Shown here: in pieces, positions 43,339 to 51,532 of the stretch
Numbering within the stretch: position 1 is the stretch's first letter
Layout of the letters: every line of letters begins with the position of its first letter
Assembly: GCF_030644365.1 (NCBI RefSeq)
Contig: NZ_CP130058.1
Location: 124,001-188,000, forward strand
Origin: Schaalia sp. HMT-172
GTDB taxonomy: Bacteria; Actinomycetota; Actinomycetes; Actinomycetales; Actinomycetaceae
Direction: 5' to 3'
Length of the DNA stretch: 64,000 nt
The notes under the pieces: model-generated
What the model was told of the DNA's origin: nothing
What the model saw: only the letters and a program-made list of their open reading frames with translations
Database searches by the model: none
Translations under genes and position numbers: made by a program

Positions 43339-43376
43339 GGGGAAGGGGAGGGGAAGGGGTAGGGGAGGGGGAGGGG
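43339..43376 (+). other. Purine-only tract with G-quadruplex potential
   Basis: Seven runs of four or more G are separated by one or two bases (A, AA or TA). It lies just right of R15, near the 3' end of the PfkB gene. Bases 43377-43497 after it contain a duplicated CAACCGTCGCCGACCACG segment and nothing coding. Confidence 0.75.
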
Positions 43377-43497
43377 AAGCGATCAGTGCGAGCCTCGCCC
43401 GCGACAGGCGTCAGCCCGCGACAGGCGCCGCGCGCAACCGTCGCCGACCACGTGCGCCAGCAGAAGCGCCCGCAACCGTCGCCGACCACGTGCGCAG

Positions 43498-44571
43498 CTA
43501 CCCGCGCACCAACTCCGCCAGGGCAGGAGAAGCCAGCCACTGCCTCGTCCCGAAGGAGGACACCGACACGCCCGCCACCGCCGACGCGAAACGAATGAGG
43601 CGCTCCGGATCCGAGGCCCCCGCGCGCTCAAGCGCCCACGCGAACGCCCCGTGGAACGCGTCCCCCGCGCCCATCGTCGAGGCGTCGGGGACCTCGTGCA
43701 CGGGAACCTCGCCGCTGGTGCCGTCCCACCAGTACTGCACGGGCCGCTCGCCGCGCGTGCGCACCACCCGCGTGATGCCGAAACCGCGCAGGAAGCCGGC
43801 GACCTGCTCGCCGTCCGCTCGCGCGAGGAGCGGGGGCGCGAAATCCTCCGACACGACGGCGACGTCCACGAGGCCCAGCAGGGGAGTGAGCCAGTCCTTC
43901 CACGAGCCGCCATCGAGCACCCGCAGGTGCGGCGGGCGCGCCTCAAGGACCGCGAAGGGATCCTCACCGTCCACCTCGGGCACGCCCAGCGTCAGCGCCG
44001 CCTGCGCCAGCGCCGGGTTGTGCCCGTCGATGAGGACGACGCCGACGCGTTCGGGCAGCTCCGCCGCGACGCGCCCCGGGTCGGCGTCCATCCGCGCGTT
44101 CGTGGAGGCGACCATGCGCCCGCTCGGGTGCTCGATGATCGAGGAGACGGCCGGCTCGCGCAGGGACGAGGCCGGGGCCGCGCCGCGCTCTCCAAGCGCG
44201 GACGGGTGATCGAGAGGGGTGGGGGCCGTCGCATCCAGGACTCGCACGCCCGCGGACGCCAAGTCCGCGGCCAGGAAAGCAGACACCGGGCCCTCGCCGA
44301 GGGCCGTCAACAGCGTCGGCGCCTCCCCAGAGGGGAAGGGGGCGGGGGAGTCGGCCTCGGCCTCGCCGGCGGAAGGAGCGCGGGTGGCCGCGTCGGCGGA
44401 AGGAGCGCGGGTGGCCGCGACGAGCGCCGCGTAGGTGACGGCCGCGTTCGTCGCGGGGCCGCCGGCGGCCATCGTGAAGTCCGTGGAGGTCACCTTCAGG
44501 CCCGGGTCGGGCACGTGGTCGAGTCGGTGCAGCACATCCAGGGTCGTCAGCCCGGCAAAGAGAGCAGTCAT
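43498..44571 (-). CDS. PfkB-family carbohydrate/nucleoside kinase
   Basis: 357 aa. The PfkB N-terminal signature is FAGLTTLDVLHRLD plus TDFTMAAGGPATNAAVTYAALV, and the C-terminal signature is STMGAGDAFHGAFAWALE with the catalytic Asp in GAGD. A low-complexity insert (APSADAATRAPSAGEAEADS) near residue 75 is made of repeat DNA. The start is taken at ATG 44571 because GACAAT (44578-44583) lies 6 nt before it, fitting a leaderless mRNA; an in-frame ATG at 44577 overlaps that hexamer. The substrate may be a sugar (fructose, ribose, 2-keto-3-deoxygluconate) but cannot be told. The recurrent 14-mer is at 44165-44178, encoding APASS. Confidence 0.85.
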   Translation of the reverse strand: MTALFAGLTTLDVLHRLDHVPDPGLKVTSTDFTMAAGGPATNAAVTYAALVAATRAPSADAATRAPSAGEAEADSPAPFPSGEAPTLLTALGEGPVSAFLAADLASAGVRVLDATAPTPLDHPSALGERGAAPASSLREPAVSSIIEHPSGRMVASTNARMDADPGRVAAELPERVGVVLIDGHNPALAQAALTLGVPEVDGEDPFAVLEARPPHLRVLDGGSWKDWLTPLLGLVDVAVVSEDFAPPLLARADGEQVAGFLRGFGITRVVRTRGERPVQYWWDGTSGEVPVHEVPDASTMGAGDAFHGAFAWALERAGASDPERLIRFASAVAGVSVSSFGTRQWLASPALAELVRG

Positions 44572-44590
44572 GGGCATATTGTCGCACCCT

Positions 44591-44765
44591 GCGGGCGCTG
44601 GGGGACGAGGCGGGCGAGGGGGACGAGGCGGGCGAGGGGGACGAGGCGGGCGAGGGGGACGAGGCGGGCGAGGGGACGAAGCGGGCGCTGGGGGACGAGG
44701 CGGGCGAGGGGACGAAGCGGGCGCTGGGGGACGAGGCGGGCGAGGGGACGAGGCAGGCGCTGGGG
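44591..44765 (+). repeat. GACGAGGCGGGCGAGGG minisatellite
   Basis: GGGGGACGAGGCGGGCGA-like units of about 15-30 bp are repeated roughly nine times between the PfkB gene and the TRIC gene. The GACGAGGC core equals the 5' part of the recurrent 14-mer. It spans the upstream region of both divergent genes. Confidence 0.88.
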
Positions 44766-44812
44766 CTGTACCATGATGGCGAACCAACATTCACCGACTC
44801 TTTCGGACCGCC

Positions 44813-45511
44813 ATGCACCTGCTCGACGCGCTGAACAATTCACTCCCCGAGGCCTTCCGAGCCATCGACCTCATGGGCGTGCTCCTCAACGGTATCCTCG
44901 GCGGAAAGGTTGCGCGAGAACGCAACTTCGACGCCGTCGGCTTCTGTATCCTCGCGATCATGACGGCGCTCGCGGGCGGCATGATCCGTGACCTGCTGCT
45001 GACGACGCGCACCGGCGCACCCGTGGCCATCACAGACCCCTACTACCTGTGGTTCGCGATCATCGGTGCCCTGGTCGCGATGGCCTTCCGCATGGACTCG
45101 CGTGCGTGGTCGGTGCTCCTCGTCATCGCGGACGGCATGGTGCTGGGCTGTTGGAGCGCGACCGGCGCGATCAAGACCCTCGACGCGGGGTTTGCGATCA
45201 TGCCGGCGATCCTGCTCGGCATCATGACTGCCATCGGCGGTGGCATGGTCCGAGACATCTCCGCGGGCTTGGTCCCGCGCGTCTTTGGCGGCAACAACCT
45301 CTACGCCACACCGGCGTTCGCGTGCTCGCTGGTCACGGTTGCGTTCTGGTACATGGGCCAGCCCGTCCTGGGCATGGGCGCATCTATCGTCGTTGGCCTC
45401 ATTTTCACAGCCATGGCGCACTGGCGTCGATGGAGGCTCCCGCAGACTCGCGAGTGGACGATCACTCTCACATATTCGCAGTTAAAAGCTCTGCGCAGGG
45501 GTAGGCGTTAG
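44813..45511 (+). CDS. TRIC-type cation channel / UPF0126 membrane protein
   Basis: 232 aa. Two repeated blocks carry the TRIC glycine motifs: FCILAIMTALAGGMIRDLLL and AILLGIMTAIGGGMVRDIS, with six to seven membrane helices. The GG(M/T)-x-RD pattern is the signature of the bacterial TRIC/UPF0126 family, which forms homotrimeric monovalent cation channels. ATG 44813 lies after the minisatellite. The APC permease gene starts 10 nt after its stop, and that gene's probable -10 hexamer TAGTAT begins in the stop codon of this one. Function beyond ion permeation is unknown. Confidence 0.9.
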   Translation: MHLLDALNNSLPEAFRAIDLMGVLLNGILGGKVARERNFDAVGFCILAIMTALAGGMIRDLLLTTRTGAPVAITDPYYLWFAIIGALVAMAFRMDSRAWSVLLVIADGMVLGCWSATGAIKTLDAGFAIMPAILLGIMTAIGGGMVRDISAGLVPRVFGGNNLYATPAFACSLVTVAFWYMGQPVLGMGASIVVGLIFTAMAHWRRWRLPQTREWTITLTYSQLKALRRGRR

Positions 45512-45523
45512 TATGGCCGTGTG
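45509..45523 (+). promoter_or_regulatory. -10 hexamer overlapping a stop codon, leaderless GTG
   Basis: TAGTAT (45509-45514) starts with the TAG stop of the TRIC gene and ends 6 nt before GTG 45521. No -35 box is clear. Confidence 0.45.
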
Positions 45524-47008
45524 AATTCCAAAACAACACACGCTTCTTCGTCTCCCGCAACGGCGCGTAAGCCGTTCAAAACGTGGCACCTGTCCATGAT
45601 GGCCCTGGGCCTGGCGATCGGTGCCGGCTTCTTCCTGGGCACGGGCTCCGCCATTCACCAGGCGGGCCCTGCCGTCCTCGTGTCCTACCTGCTGGCCGCC
45701 ATCATCGTCGTGTCCGTGATGCTGGCCCTCGCGGAGCTGGCCTCGTCGCTGCCGTCGACCGGCTCTTTCTCGTCCTACGCCGAGGCCGGGATCGGCCGGT
45801 GGGCCGGGTTCACCATCGGGTGGCTGTATTGGGTCATGCTCATCATGGTGTCGGGCCTGGAGGTGACGGGCGCGGCCACGTTCTTCGTCGGCTGGTTCCC
45901 GGGCGTGTCTCAGTGGGTCGTCGCCCTGGTCATCGTCGTCGTCATTGGTGGTATTAACCTGCTGGCCGCCGGTCAGTACGGCGAGATCGAGGCCTGGCTG
46001 TCGATGGTGAAGATCATCGCGATCGTCGGCTTCCTGTGCGTGGGTGTCTTCCTGGTCGCGCGCACCGCGCTCGTTGGGCCGCTGCCCGGACACGAGGGTG
46101 TCCTGCAGAACGTCCTGGGTCACAACGGTTTCGCGCCCAACGGCCTGTCGGGTATCGCCGTGGCTCTCCTGGCCGTCATCACGTCGTTCGGTGGCCTCGA
46201 AATCGTCACGATCGCCGCCGCCGAGGCCGAGGACCCCCGCGCCGCGATGGCCAGCGCGATCCGTTCGGTCATTACCCGCATCCTCGTGTTCTACGTGGGT
46301 TCCGTCCTCCTGCTGACCGCCCTGCTGCCCTGGGACAGTGAGGCGATGGAGAAGAAGGCCTTCGCCGCCGTCCTCGAGATGGCTGGCGTCCCGGCCGTCG
46401 GAACCATCATGGAGGTCATTATCTTCATGGCGCTGGTTTCTGCGTTCTCCGCGAATATCTACGCGTCCTCGCGCATGGCTTACTCCCTGTCCGCGCGCGA
46501 CATGGGGCCGCGCTGGCTGCTGGGGGCTTCCGCTTCTGAGAAGGCGCACGCGCACACCGTTGTCGAGGCTGCCCTCGAGGACGACGAGGCCGTCCTGGCA
46601 GTCGAGAGGCAGGGTGACATCGAGGCCGGGCGTACCCCGAAGCGCGCGGTCGGCCTGGTCGTCGCGCTGGCGCTCCTGGCGGTCCTGGGCAACTGGTACC
46701 TGCCCGGTGAGATCTTGACGATGCTCATCAACGCGATCGGCATGGTCCTCCTCATCGTGTGGACCTTCATCATCATCTCGCTCATGCGCCTACACCCCTC
46801 TCTGGAGCGCAGTGGCTCCCTGGTGATCCACATGCCCGGATGGCCGTGGCTGCCGTGGGTTGTCCTGGTGGGCCTGGCTGGCATCGCCGCGCTCATGCTC
46901 ACGAGCGACGAGGGCCGCTCTCAGCTGGTCTCGATGGGCGCGCTCACGCTCATCATCGTCGCGATCTACTTCGTGCGTCAGCTGGTGAGATCGCGCGCCA
47001 CCAAGTAG
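45521..47008 (+). CDS. APC-family amino acid permease
   Basis: 495 aa, about 12 membrane helices. The first helix motif GLAIGAGFFLGTGSAIHQAGPAVLVSYL is the APC-superfamily substrate-binding signature (G-x-G-I/F-F-x-G). LALAELASSLPSTGSFSSYAEAGIGRWAGFTIGWLYW follows, as in the GABA/arginine/proline permease group. A hydrophilic loop of about 40 residues (LLGASASEKAHAHTVVEAAL and beyond) lies between helices 8 and 9. Substrate is a neutral or basic amino acid or polyamine, not resolved. The GTG start follows TAGTAT by 6 nt. A strong hairpin lies 53 nt after the stop. Confidence 0.9.
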   Translation: MNSKTTHASSSPATARKPFKTWHLSMMALGLAIGAGFFLGTGSAIHQAGPAVLVSYLLAAIIVVSVMLALAELASSLPSTGSFSSYAEAGIGRWAGFTIGWLYWVMLIMVSGLEVTGAATFFVGWFPGVSQWVVALVIVVVIGGINLLAAGQYGEIEAWLSMVKIIAIVGFLCVGVFLVARTALVGPLPGHEGVLQNVLGHNGFAPNGLSGIAVALLAVITSFGGLEIVTIAAAEAEDPRAAMASAIRSVITRILVFYVGSVLLLTALLPWDSEAMEKKAFAAVLEMAGVPAVGTIMEVIIFMALVSAFSANIYASSRMAYSLSARDMGPRWLLGASASEKAHAHTVVEAALEDDEAVLAVERQGDIEAGRTPKRAVGLVVALALLAVLGNWYLPGEILTMLINAIGMVLLIVWTFIIISLMRLHPSLERSGSLVIHMPGWPWLPWVVLVGLAGIAALMLTSDEGRSQLVSMGALTLIIVAIYFVRQLVRSRATK

Positions 47009-47060
47009 TTATCCACAGGGGCGCGCCGCCGAGTACGCAGATGCCGGCGGTCGGGTCCAT

Positions 47061-47099
47061 CATGGGGGCACCCCGACGACGCGTCGGGGTGCCCCCATG
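47061..47099. terminator. 18-bp perfect hairpin after the APC permease gene
   Basis: CATGGGGGCACCCCGACG (47061-47078) pairs with 47082-47099 around a 3-nt loop. It separates the permease from the nuclease gene. Confidence 0.8.
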
Positions 47100-47138
47100 G
47101 CGTGGGCTCACGCGAGTGACGAGTGAACAGGAGGCGTG

Positions 47139-47882
47139 ATGGCACACAAGCGCCGCAGGAGCATCGGGGATATGATCGGCGTCCTGCTGATCGTCGTCGC
47201 CCTGGTGTGGGCCTTCGCGCCCGGCGTCGGCTGGGACCTGCTGGGCCTGCGCTCGCGCCTGGGATGGCCTCCGATGCGCAGCGGGGAGGCGCTGTCCTCC
47301 TTGCCTGACACCGAGGCGGCCCGCCAGCTGCGCGAACTCGCCGTCCGGTCCGCGGATGAGGCGTCAGTCGTCCCGGATTACGACCGTCAGGCCTTCGGCC
47401 AGCGGTGGGCGGACACCGACCACAACGGCTGCGATACCCGTAACGACATCCTCGCCCGGGACCTCGCGCGACCCACCTTCAAGCCGGGCACGCGGGACTG
47501 CGTGGTGCTCACCGGGACGCTCGCCGAACCCTACACGGGCACCACGATCCAGTTCCAGAGGGGGGACAAGAGCTCTGCCCTGGTCCAGATCGACCACGTC
47601 GTCGCCCTGGCTGACGCGTGGCGCTCGGGGGCCTGGCAATGGGACGCGCAGCGGCGCCAGGAGTTCGCCAACGACCCCGAGAACCTCCTGGCGGTCGACG
47701 GGGCGGCAAACGAGGACAAGTCGGCGTCCTCCGCTGACCAGTGGCTGCCGCCCAACGCCGCCTTCCGTTGCGACTACGTCAAGCGGCAGATCGCCGTCAA
47801 ATACGCCTACGGCCTCAGCGTCACTCAGGCCGAACAGGACGCGATGGCGACCCAGCTGACTACCTGCTCGGACGATCCCTAG
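47139..47882 (+). CDS. Membrane-anchored or secreted HNH (DUF1524/GmrSD-C type) nuclease
   Basis: 247 aa from ATG 47139 with AGGAGG at 47129-47134; a GTG at 47136 is too close to that site. A single N-terminal hydrophobic segment (IGDMIGVLLIVVALVWAFAPG) serves as signal or anchor. The domain has the DUF1524/HNH layout: DTDHNGCDTRNDILARDL, LVQIDHVVALADAWRSGAW with the catalytic Asp-His pair, then NDPENLLAVDGAANEDKSASSADQWLPPN with the Asn/Lys metal motif, and a late CDYVKRQIAVKYAYGLSV. Actinobacteria encode many such extracellular nucleases, thought to recycle nucleic acids or clear DNA. No partner gene is near. Confidence 0.88.
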   Translation: MAHKRRRSIGDMIGVLLIVVALVWAFAPGVGWDLLGLRSRLGWPPMRSGEALSSLPDTEAARQLRELAVRSADEASVVPDYDRQAFGQRWADTDHNGCDTRNDILARDLARPTFKPGTRDCVVLTGTLAEPYTGTTIQFQRGDKSSALVQIDHVVALADAWRSGAWQWDAQRRQEFANDPENLLAVDGAANEDKSASSADQWLPPNAAFRCDYVKRQIAVKYAYGLSVTQAEQDAMATQLTTCSDDP

Positions 47883-48087
47883 TCCGAATCTGTCAGACCG
47901 TTCGGAGTGTGAGCCTGTGTGTGTGACGCTCACACGAATGCAGCGCGCCGGTGCGCCAGTGACTAGGGGAGGCGAGAAGAATCTCAGCCTTTTTCTCAAT
48001 ATGTGTCCATCCGGCGTGGAACTGTACCCAGCGCGGGGACGTTGCCGAACAACGCCGGTAAGGTTCCCCTCAAGGGAGAGGGGCGAC

Positions 48088-48942
48088 ATGTACACGGCAA
48101 TCAACTGGGCGATGGACGCGGGCTTGTACGCGGCCGTCACCGTGCTCACCTGCGCCCTGTGGTGGCTCCTCGGCCGACGCGCCGACCGCGCGCGCCTACG
48201 CGGGCGTCCCCCGCGCGCCACCTCGCACGACGAGGCCCCCGGCCACGCCAGCCACGACCAGCTCACCGTCTCCAAGGCCCTGCCCCTCATCTACCGTCGA
48301 TCCAAGCGGACCGGCGCCCTCCTGCCGCGAGAAGACAACCCGCACACCCCCACGACCGCGGAGATTCCCGTGGTCGCGGCCCAGGCCTCGTCGATGTGGA
48401 GGCTGCCGAGGGCACTGCCCCTCGCGTGGATCCTCTACCTGGCGGGCCTCCTGATCTTCACGCTCCTGCCGATCCCCTCCGACCCGGTGGCAGCCTGCGC
48501 CGCGATCATCCACTGGGACAACTACGTGCCCTTCGGGTCCCTGGTCGCCGTCGCCGACCAATTCCGCGACGGCGAACAGCTGCGCGGCACCCTCTACGCC
48601 CTGTCGATCCTCCTCAACATCGCCCTGTTCGTGCCCCTCGGCGCGCTCGCGGAGACGACGTGGAGGATTCGGCGCGCCCGCCAAGCCCGCGAGGACCTGC
48701 CCACCGACGGCGGGCGCCTGGCCCGTTCCATTCCCACCCGTCGCGTGCTCGTATGGATTGCGATCGGCGCCCTCGTCTCCTGCCTGATCGAATTCACCCA
48801 GTACACGGGCCTGTTCGGCATCGTGCCCTGCACCTACCGCGTCGTCGACATCGACGACGTCATCACCAACACGATCGGCACCTACCTGGGCGTGCGGCTC
48901 CTGCCCCTCATCGCGCGCAACGCGCGCTTCATGGGCGCGTAG
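48088..48942 (+). CDS. VanZ-like membrane protein
   Basis: 284 aa from ATG 48088, with GGGAGAGGGG just upstream. An N-terminal helix (DAGLYAAVTVLTCALWWLLGRR) and a charged linker of about 90 residues precede the VanZ-like domain: AWILYLAGLLIFTLLPIPSD, an LYALSILLNIALFVPLGALA helix and the conserved SCLIEFTQYTGLFGIVPCTYRVVDIDDVITNTIGTYLG block. VanZ confers low-level teicoplanin resistance in enterococci, but most members have no known role. The linker includes HDEAPGHASH. It is convergent with the Doc gene and the two stop regions overlap by 14 bp. Confidence 0.85.
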   Translation: MYTAINWAMDAGLYAAVTVLTCALWWLLGRRADRARLRGRPPRATSHDEAPGHASHDQLTVSKALPLIYRRSKRTGALLPREDNPHTPTTAEIPVVAAQASSMWRLPRALPLAWILYLAGLLIFTLLPIPSDPVAACAAIIHWDNYVPFGSLVAVADQFRDGEQLRGTLYALSILLNIALFVPLGALAETTWRIRRARQAREDLPTDGGRLARSIPTRRVLVWIAIGALVSCLIEFTQYTGLFGIVPCTYRVVDIDDVITNTIGTYLGVRLLPLIARNARFMGA

Positions 48943-49312
48943 CCGTCCACTCCGATAGCGTGGCGCAGACTCGCTCGAACGTCACGCGAGAGGAATCGAC
49001 GGCGACCACAAGGCCGTACACATCATCGTCGGAAACTGTTTCTGAGATTTCGAGCGCGTTGAGAGATAAGAAAGCGGAACAGGCAGCCCACGCAAGGCGC
49101 TTGTTGCCGTCGATCAGCGCGTGGTTCTTCGTGAGTGATTCGAGTAAAGCTGCAGCCTTGGCTGCGGTGGACGGGTAAGCGTCCTTGCCCAGCAGCGTCG
49201 TCTGTGGGCGCAAGGCCGCCGCATCGAGGAGGCCGAGATCTTGAACGGGACCGATTCTCAGTGCGGCCACGATATCCAGCAGGTCCTCAAGTGAGAGAAA
49301 CTCGCACGGCAT
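48929..49312 (-). CDS. Doc-type Fic toxin
   Basis: 127 aa from ATG 49312, 4 nt after the antitoxin stop. The Fic/Doc core is HALIDGNKRLAWAACSAFL (His64), close to the Doc motif H-x-F-x-x-(A/G)-N-K-R, with Leu in place of Phe. The flap region LLGKDAYPSTAAKAAALLESL has the usual Pro/Thr target-docking residues. Doc proteins phosphorylate elongation factor Tu; the length matches the about 125-aa Doc family. The C-terminus (LSEWTATRP) overlaps the 3' end of the VanZ-like gene. Confidence 0.88.
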   Translation of the reverse strand: MPCEFLSLEDLLDIVAALRIGPVQDLGLLDAAALRPQTTLLGKDAYPSTAAKAAALLESLTKNHALIDGNKRLAWAACSAFLSLNALEISETVSDDDVYGLVVAVDSSRVTFERVCATLSEWTATRP

Positions 49313-49316
49313 AGCG

Positions 49317-49520
49317 CTACTGTCCAAGTCGCTCCAGCGCGTCCCCCCAGCGCTCAACGGTCTGGTTGAGTGCGTCGGTCACGCGCTGGCGGTGCGTCAT
49401 GCGGTTGAACTCCTCGTCGATGGCGCGCAGCACTGCATCGTGTTTGGACGTGCCGGCGCGCTGGGCGAGCTCGTCGAGCTTGCGTGCGTGTTCCTCGTCG
49501 AGTCGGAGTGTCATAGCCAT
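49317..49520 (-). CDS. Ribbon-helix-helix antitoxin for the Doc toxin
   Basis: 67 aa. The ribbon-helix-helix pattern AMTLRLDEEHARKLDELAQRAGTSKHDAVLRAIDEEF is complete: a beta strand then two helices with the 'G-T-S-K' turn. The C-terminal helix (VTDALNQTVERWGDALERLG) would mask the toxin. It replaces the Phd-type antitoxin usually paired with Doc. ATG 49520 or 49514 (both in frame) may be the start. The pair would repress its own promoter in front of this gene. Confidence 0.85.
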   Translation of the reverse strand: MAMTLRLDEEHARKLDELAQRAGTSKHDAVLRAIDEEFNRMTHRQRVTDALNQTVERWGDALERLGQ

Positions 49521-49566
49521 GCCGTAATGGCATCACTCTGATACCAGCCTTGTGGCGGTGGCCCTC

Positions 49567-50220
49567 CTACAGCCAGCCGGCGGCGCGGGCCAGGGACGCG
49601 GCCTCGGCGCGGGTGCGTGCGTCCATCTTCAGCATCGACGAGGACACGTGGTTGCGCACCGTCCCCTGGCTGAGATGGAGGGAATGGGCGATGTCGGCGA
49701 TCGTGCCTCCGCCTTCGACCTCGCGCAACACGTCGGCCTCGCGATCCGTCAGGGGAGAAGACCCCGCCGCCAGCGCCTCCAACGCCAGATTCTGGTCGAT
49801 CACCCGCCCGCCCGCGGCCACCGTCCGCACGCCCTCGGCGAGAGTCTCGACCGGCGCGTCCTTCACCGTGAAGCCCGTCGCCCCCGCGTCGAGGGCGCGC
49901 TGCAAGTAACCCGGGCGCCCGAAGGTCGTCACGATGAGCACGCGCACCCCCGGGAAACGCTCCCGGATCGCCTGCGTGGCCGTGATGCCGTCCATGCGGG
50001 GCATCTCGACGTCGATGATGGCGACGTCGACGGGGGCACTCGCGCGGGCAGGGGCGTGGGCAGGGGCGTCCGCTGATGCCAGGCGCGCCAGCTCATCGAG
50101 TGCCTGCGCGCCGTCTGCGGCCTGCGCGACGACCTCAATATCGCGTTCCAGGTCCAGCAACCCAGCCAACGCCCCGCGAATCATCGCCTGGTCATCGGCC
50201 ACGAGTACCCGAATCGTCAC
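49567..50220 (-). CDS. LuxR-family response regulator (DesR/NarL type)
   Basis: 217 aa from GTG 50220 with AGGAGGG upstream. The receiver domain has VLVADDQAMIRGALAG and phospho-acceptor Asp70 in VDVAIIDVEMPRMDG. A 15-residue Ala/Pro insert (DAPAHAPARASAPV) precedes that strand. The LuxR HTH (SSPLTDREADVLREVEGGGTIADIAHSLHLSQGTVRNHVSSSMLK) ends the protein. It is the partner of the histidine kinase gene 200 bp upstream on the same strand, and both follow an ABC-2 exporter, the usual DesKR-exporter operon. Confidence 0.92.
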   Translation of the reverse strand: MTIRVLVADDQAMIRGALAGLLDLERDIEVVAQAADGAQALDELARLASADAPAHAPARASAPVDVAIIDVEMPRMDGITATQAIRERFPGVRVLIVTTFGRPGYLQRALDAGATGFTVKDAPVETLAEGVRTVAAGGRVIDQNLALEALAAGSSPLTDREADVLREVEGGGTIADIAHSLHLSQGTVRNHVSSSMLKMDARTRAEAASLARAAGWL

Positions 50221-50387
50221 GTCACCCTCCTGTCTGCCTGCGCTTGGGGTACTAGGCTAGCGCAGGTAAGCGGCTCATTTCTCCGATCAGCCACCACTCA
50301 GGACGAGGCCGACTCCCCCTCCCGGGGACCGCGCAAGAGCCGGGAAGGGGACACTGCCTCGTCGAGGGGAGTGCAGCGGGACAGTCA

Positions 50388-50454
50388 GGACGAGTGGGCG
50401 GCGGGTGCACCGTCGAAGGTCACGACGAGTGAGCGGCGGGTGTGGCCTCGAAGG
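50388..50454 (-). repeat. Imperfect tandem copy of the kinase gene 3' end
   Basis: 50388-50419 and 50423-50454 match at about 26 of 32 positions. The second copy covers the last codons and stop of the kinase gene (ending AHSS) and the first lies just past the stop. The remaining gap to 50221 has no gene. Confidence 0.65.
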
Positions 50455-51523
50455 ACAGCGCGAGCGTCCACGTGGAGCCCGACGCGCCCCAGGTGAGCGT
50501 GCCCTCGTCGCCGACCAGCTCGGACAGGCCCGCCAGGCCCGACCCCGATCCCACGCTCGACGCCGCGTAGGCGGCCGAGTATCCGTCGTTCGTGACCGTC
50601 ACGCCATCAGGGGAAAGACGTACCCGCACCCACGAGGGGCGCGCGTGCAGGATCGCGTTCGTGACCCCCTCGCGGATCACGTGGGCGGCGGCGGCCGAAC
50701 GAGGCCCCGACGGCGGCTCGCCCTCGTTCGTGATCTCGGCGTCGATGCGCGCGACCTCCAGAAGCGACCGCGCCTCCTCGAGCTCCTCTCCCGGGGACAA
50801 GGCCCGCGTGGCCGCCACGATGCGGCGCACGTCAGCCAAGGCCTCGTTCGACTGCGCGGTCACCGCGCGAATCTGCTCGCGCGCCTCCTGGACGCGCCCA
50901 GCCTCCAGGAGGCGACCCGCCAGCTCGGACACCATCGTGATCCCCGTCAGCGAGTGCCCCAGGATGTCGTGCAGATCCGTGCTCAGGCGCGCACGCTCCG
51001 CGGCCTTTGCGCGCTGGATCGCATCCTGGCGGCGCAGATGCTCGCGGGCCGAACGCTCCATGCGCCAACGCGCCACCCCCACGAAGACACACAGCAGCAC
51101 CAGGTACCAGCCCATCCACAGGGGCTCACCCTGCGCGTAAGCGGCCACACCCGCGATAGCGGTCACCGGCACGAGGCCCGCGACGATGAACCTGCCCGGC
51201 GCCTGAAACACCCACGCGACCAGCAGATACGACGTCAGCATGAACGCGTGTGGCGTGTCAACGGAAACCGCGTACACGAGGTAGGCAACCGTCGCCGCCA
51301 CCAGCGCCGCGTGGGAGAGGATGAATGGCCTCGTGAAGGAGTTGCGCGCGGGCAGGGGATTGGCCAGCCACGTCGCCGAGTTCACGACCGCGAGGAGGGC
51401 GCACAGCCCGATGAGGCCCGCGCGCTGGGCCGGATCCGGCAGTTCCAGGGCGTAGGCGAGGGGAAACCCCATGAACAGCATCCACGGGGCCGCCCACGCC
51501 AGGGAGATCAAGCGCTCCTTCAT
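50420..51523 (-). CDS. DesK-type sensor histidine kinase
   Basis: 367 aa. Five hydrophobic N-terminal segments (about residues 5-155) form the sensor. The dimerisation helix ERARLSTDLHDILGHSLTG contains phospho-acceptor His185 as in the HisKA_3 family. The ATPase domain has HVIREGVTNAILHAR (N box) and GSGSGLAGLSELVGDEGT (G box). ATG 51523 lies 9 nt after the exporter permease stop, so kinase expression is tied to the exporter. The last codons are partly duplicated just beyond the stop. Confidence 0.92.
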   Translation of the reverse strand: MKERLISLAWAAPWMLFMGFPLAYALELPDPAQRAGLIGLCALLAVVNSATWLANPLPARNSFTRPFILSHAALVAATVAYLVYAVSVDTPHAFMLTSYLLVAWVFQAPGRFIVAGLVPVTAIAGVAAYAQGEPLWMGWYLVLLCVFVGVARWRMERSAREHLRRQDAIQRAKAAERARLSTDLHDILGHSLTGITMVSELAGRLLEAGRVQEAREQIRAVTAQSNEALADVRRIVAATRALSPGEELEEARSLLEVARIDAEITNEGEPPSGPRSAAAAHVIREGVTNAILHARPSWVRVRLSPDGVTVTNDGYSAAYAASSVGSGSGLAGLSELVGDEGTLTWGASGSTWTLALSFEATPAAHSS

Positions 51524-51532
51524 GACACCAGC

